Source: Bursaphelenchus xylophilus
Lineage: Eukaryota > Nematoda > Chromadorea > Rhabditida > Aphelenchoididae
Assembly: GCA_904066235.2 (NCBI GenBank)
Contig: CAJFCV020000004.1
Coordinates: 2,418,001 to 2,482,000, forward strand
Direction: 5' to 3'
DNA: 64,000 nt
In this document: piece by piece, positions 63,823 through 64,000 of the stretch
Layout: each line of letters opens with the position of its first letter
Position numbering within the stretch: the stretch's first letter is position 1
The notes under the pieces: generated by a model
Told to the model about the DNA's origin: nothing
Seen by the model: only the letters and a program-made list of their open reading frames with translations
The model's database searches: none
Program-made: the position numbers and the translations under genes

Positions 63823-63871
63823 TGCAACACCCTGTGCAATACCATATCTCTCTACCCTCACGATTCCTTAC

Positions 63872-63971
63872 CAATCTCAAAGCGCCGGTTGTCCGTAAAG
63901 TTGAGTTGATACGGCAATTGGTACTCGGCGGCCCATTGCGTACTATTACATTCAATTTGAACGATGGCGTA
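63872..63971 (-). CDS. Galectin-like exon 2 (partial gene, exon 1 outside the window)
   Basis: On the minus strand, after a TTTTTCAG acceptor, 100 bp encode YAIVQIECNSTQWAAEYQLP and NFTDNRRFEIG to a GTAAGG donor. Phase and length are identical to exon 2 of the other copies. No exon 3 follows for 6.2 kb until 57628. It either uses last exon B or A, or its own exon 3 was lost. Confidence 0.6.
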
Positions 63972-64000
63972 CTGAAAAAGAAAAATAGATCAACTGAAAA

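Overview
The window is a piece of an AT-rich invertebrate nuclear genome, most likely a nematode of the Aphelenchoidea (Bursaphelenchus/Aphelenchoides type). Sequence evidence: short GT-AG introns, a seven-transmembrane nematode-type chemoreceptor, many short secreted proteins, and two intact glycoside hydrolase family 45 (GH45) cellulase genes. Among animals, GH45 genes of this kind are established as fungus-derived acquisitions in aphelenchoid nematodes. The species assignment is inference. No bacterial operons, rRNA, CRISPR or canonical tRNA genes were seen.

Layout. 0-8 kb: two small secreted-protein genes and a 349-aa Srd-like receptor whose last intron is swollen by three adjacent transposons. 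8-11.5 kb: intergenic DNA and a 1.18-kb fold-back element. 11.6-13.8 kb (minus): a chromodomain protein. 13.9-24 kb: mostly transposon relics (a 1.26-kb terminal-inverted-repeat element, a hAT-like GC-rich element, a decayed mariner). 24.9-27 kb: three tandem genes for tiny secreted proteins sharing a CxCxxxPCPC motif. 27.2-28.8 kb: a 1.55-kb palindrome. 29-32.5 kb: a nine-exon coiled-coil protein gene and a hypothetical gene. 32.8-37.1 kb (minus): two GH45 cellulases. 38.5-43.1 kb: a cluster of secreted four-cysteine peptides on both strands, with a three-part chimeric pseudogene. 43.4-64 kb: a family of secreted galectin-like proteins, four apparently intact, one frameshifted, one split by nested transposons, and two last exons lacking nearby first exons. 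These are interspersed with MITEs, two mariners and an internally deleted Ty3/gypsy-type retrotransposon.

Taken together, the right half is a secretome island: plant/fungal wall-degrading enzymes, small cysteine-rich peptides and galectin-like lectins, expanding by tandem and inverted duplication in a transposon-dense setting. Such proteins could act in gland secretion, host interaction or gut function, but no localisation is visible in DNA. Gene models were spliced by eye from GT/AG sites, reading frame and comparison between paralogues; no searches or transcripts were available.
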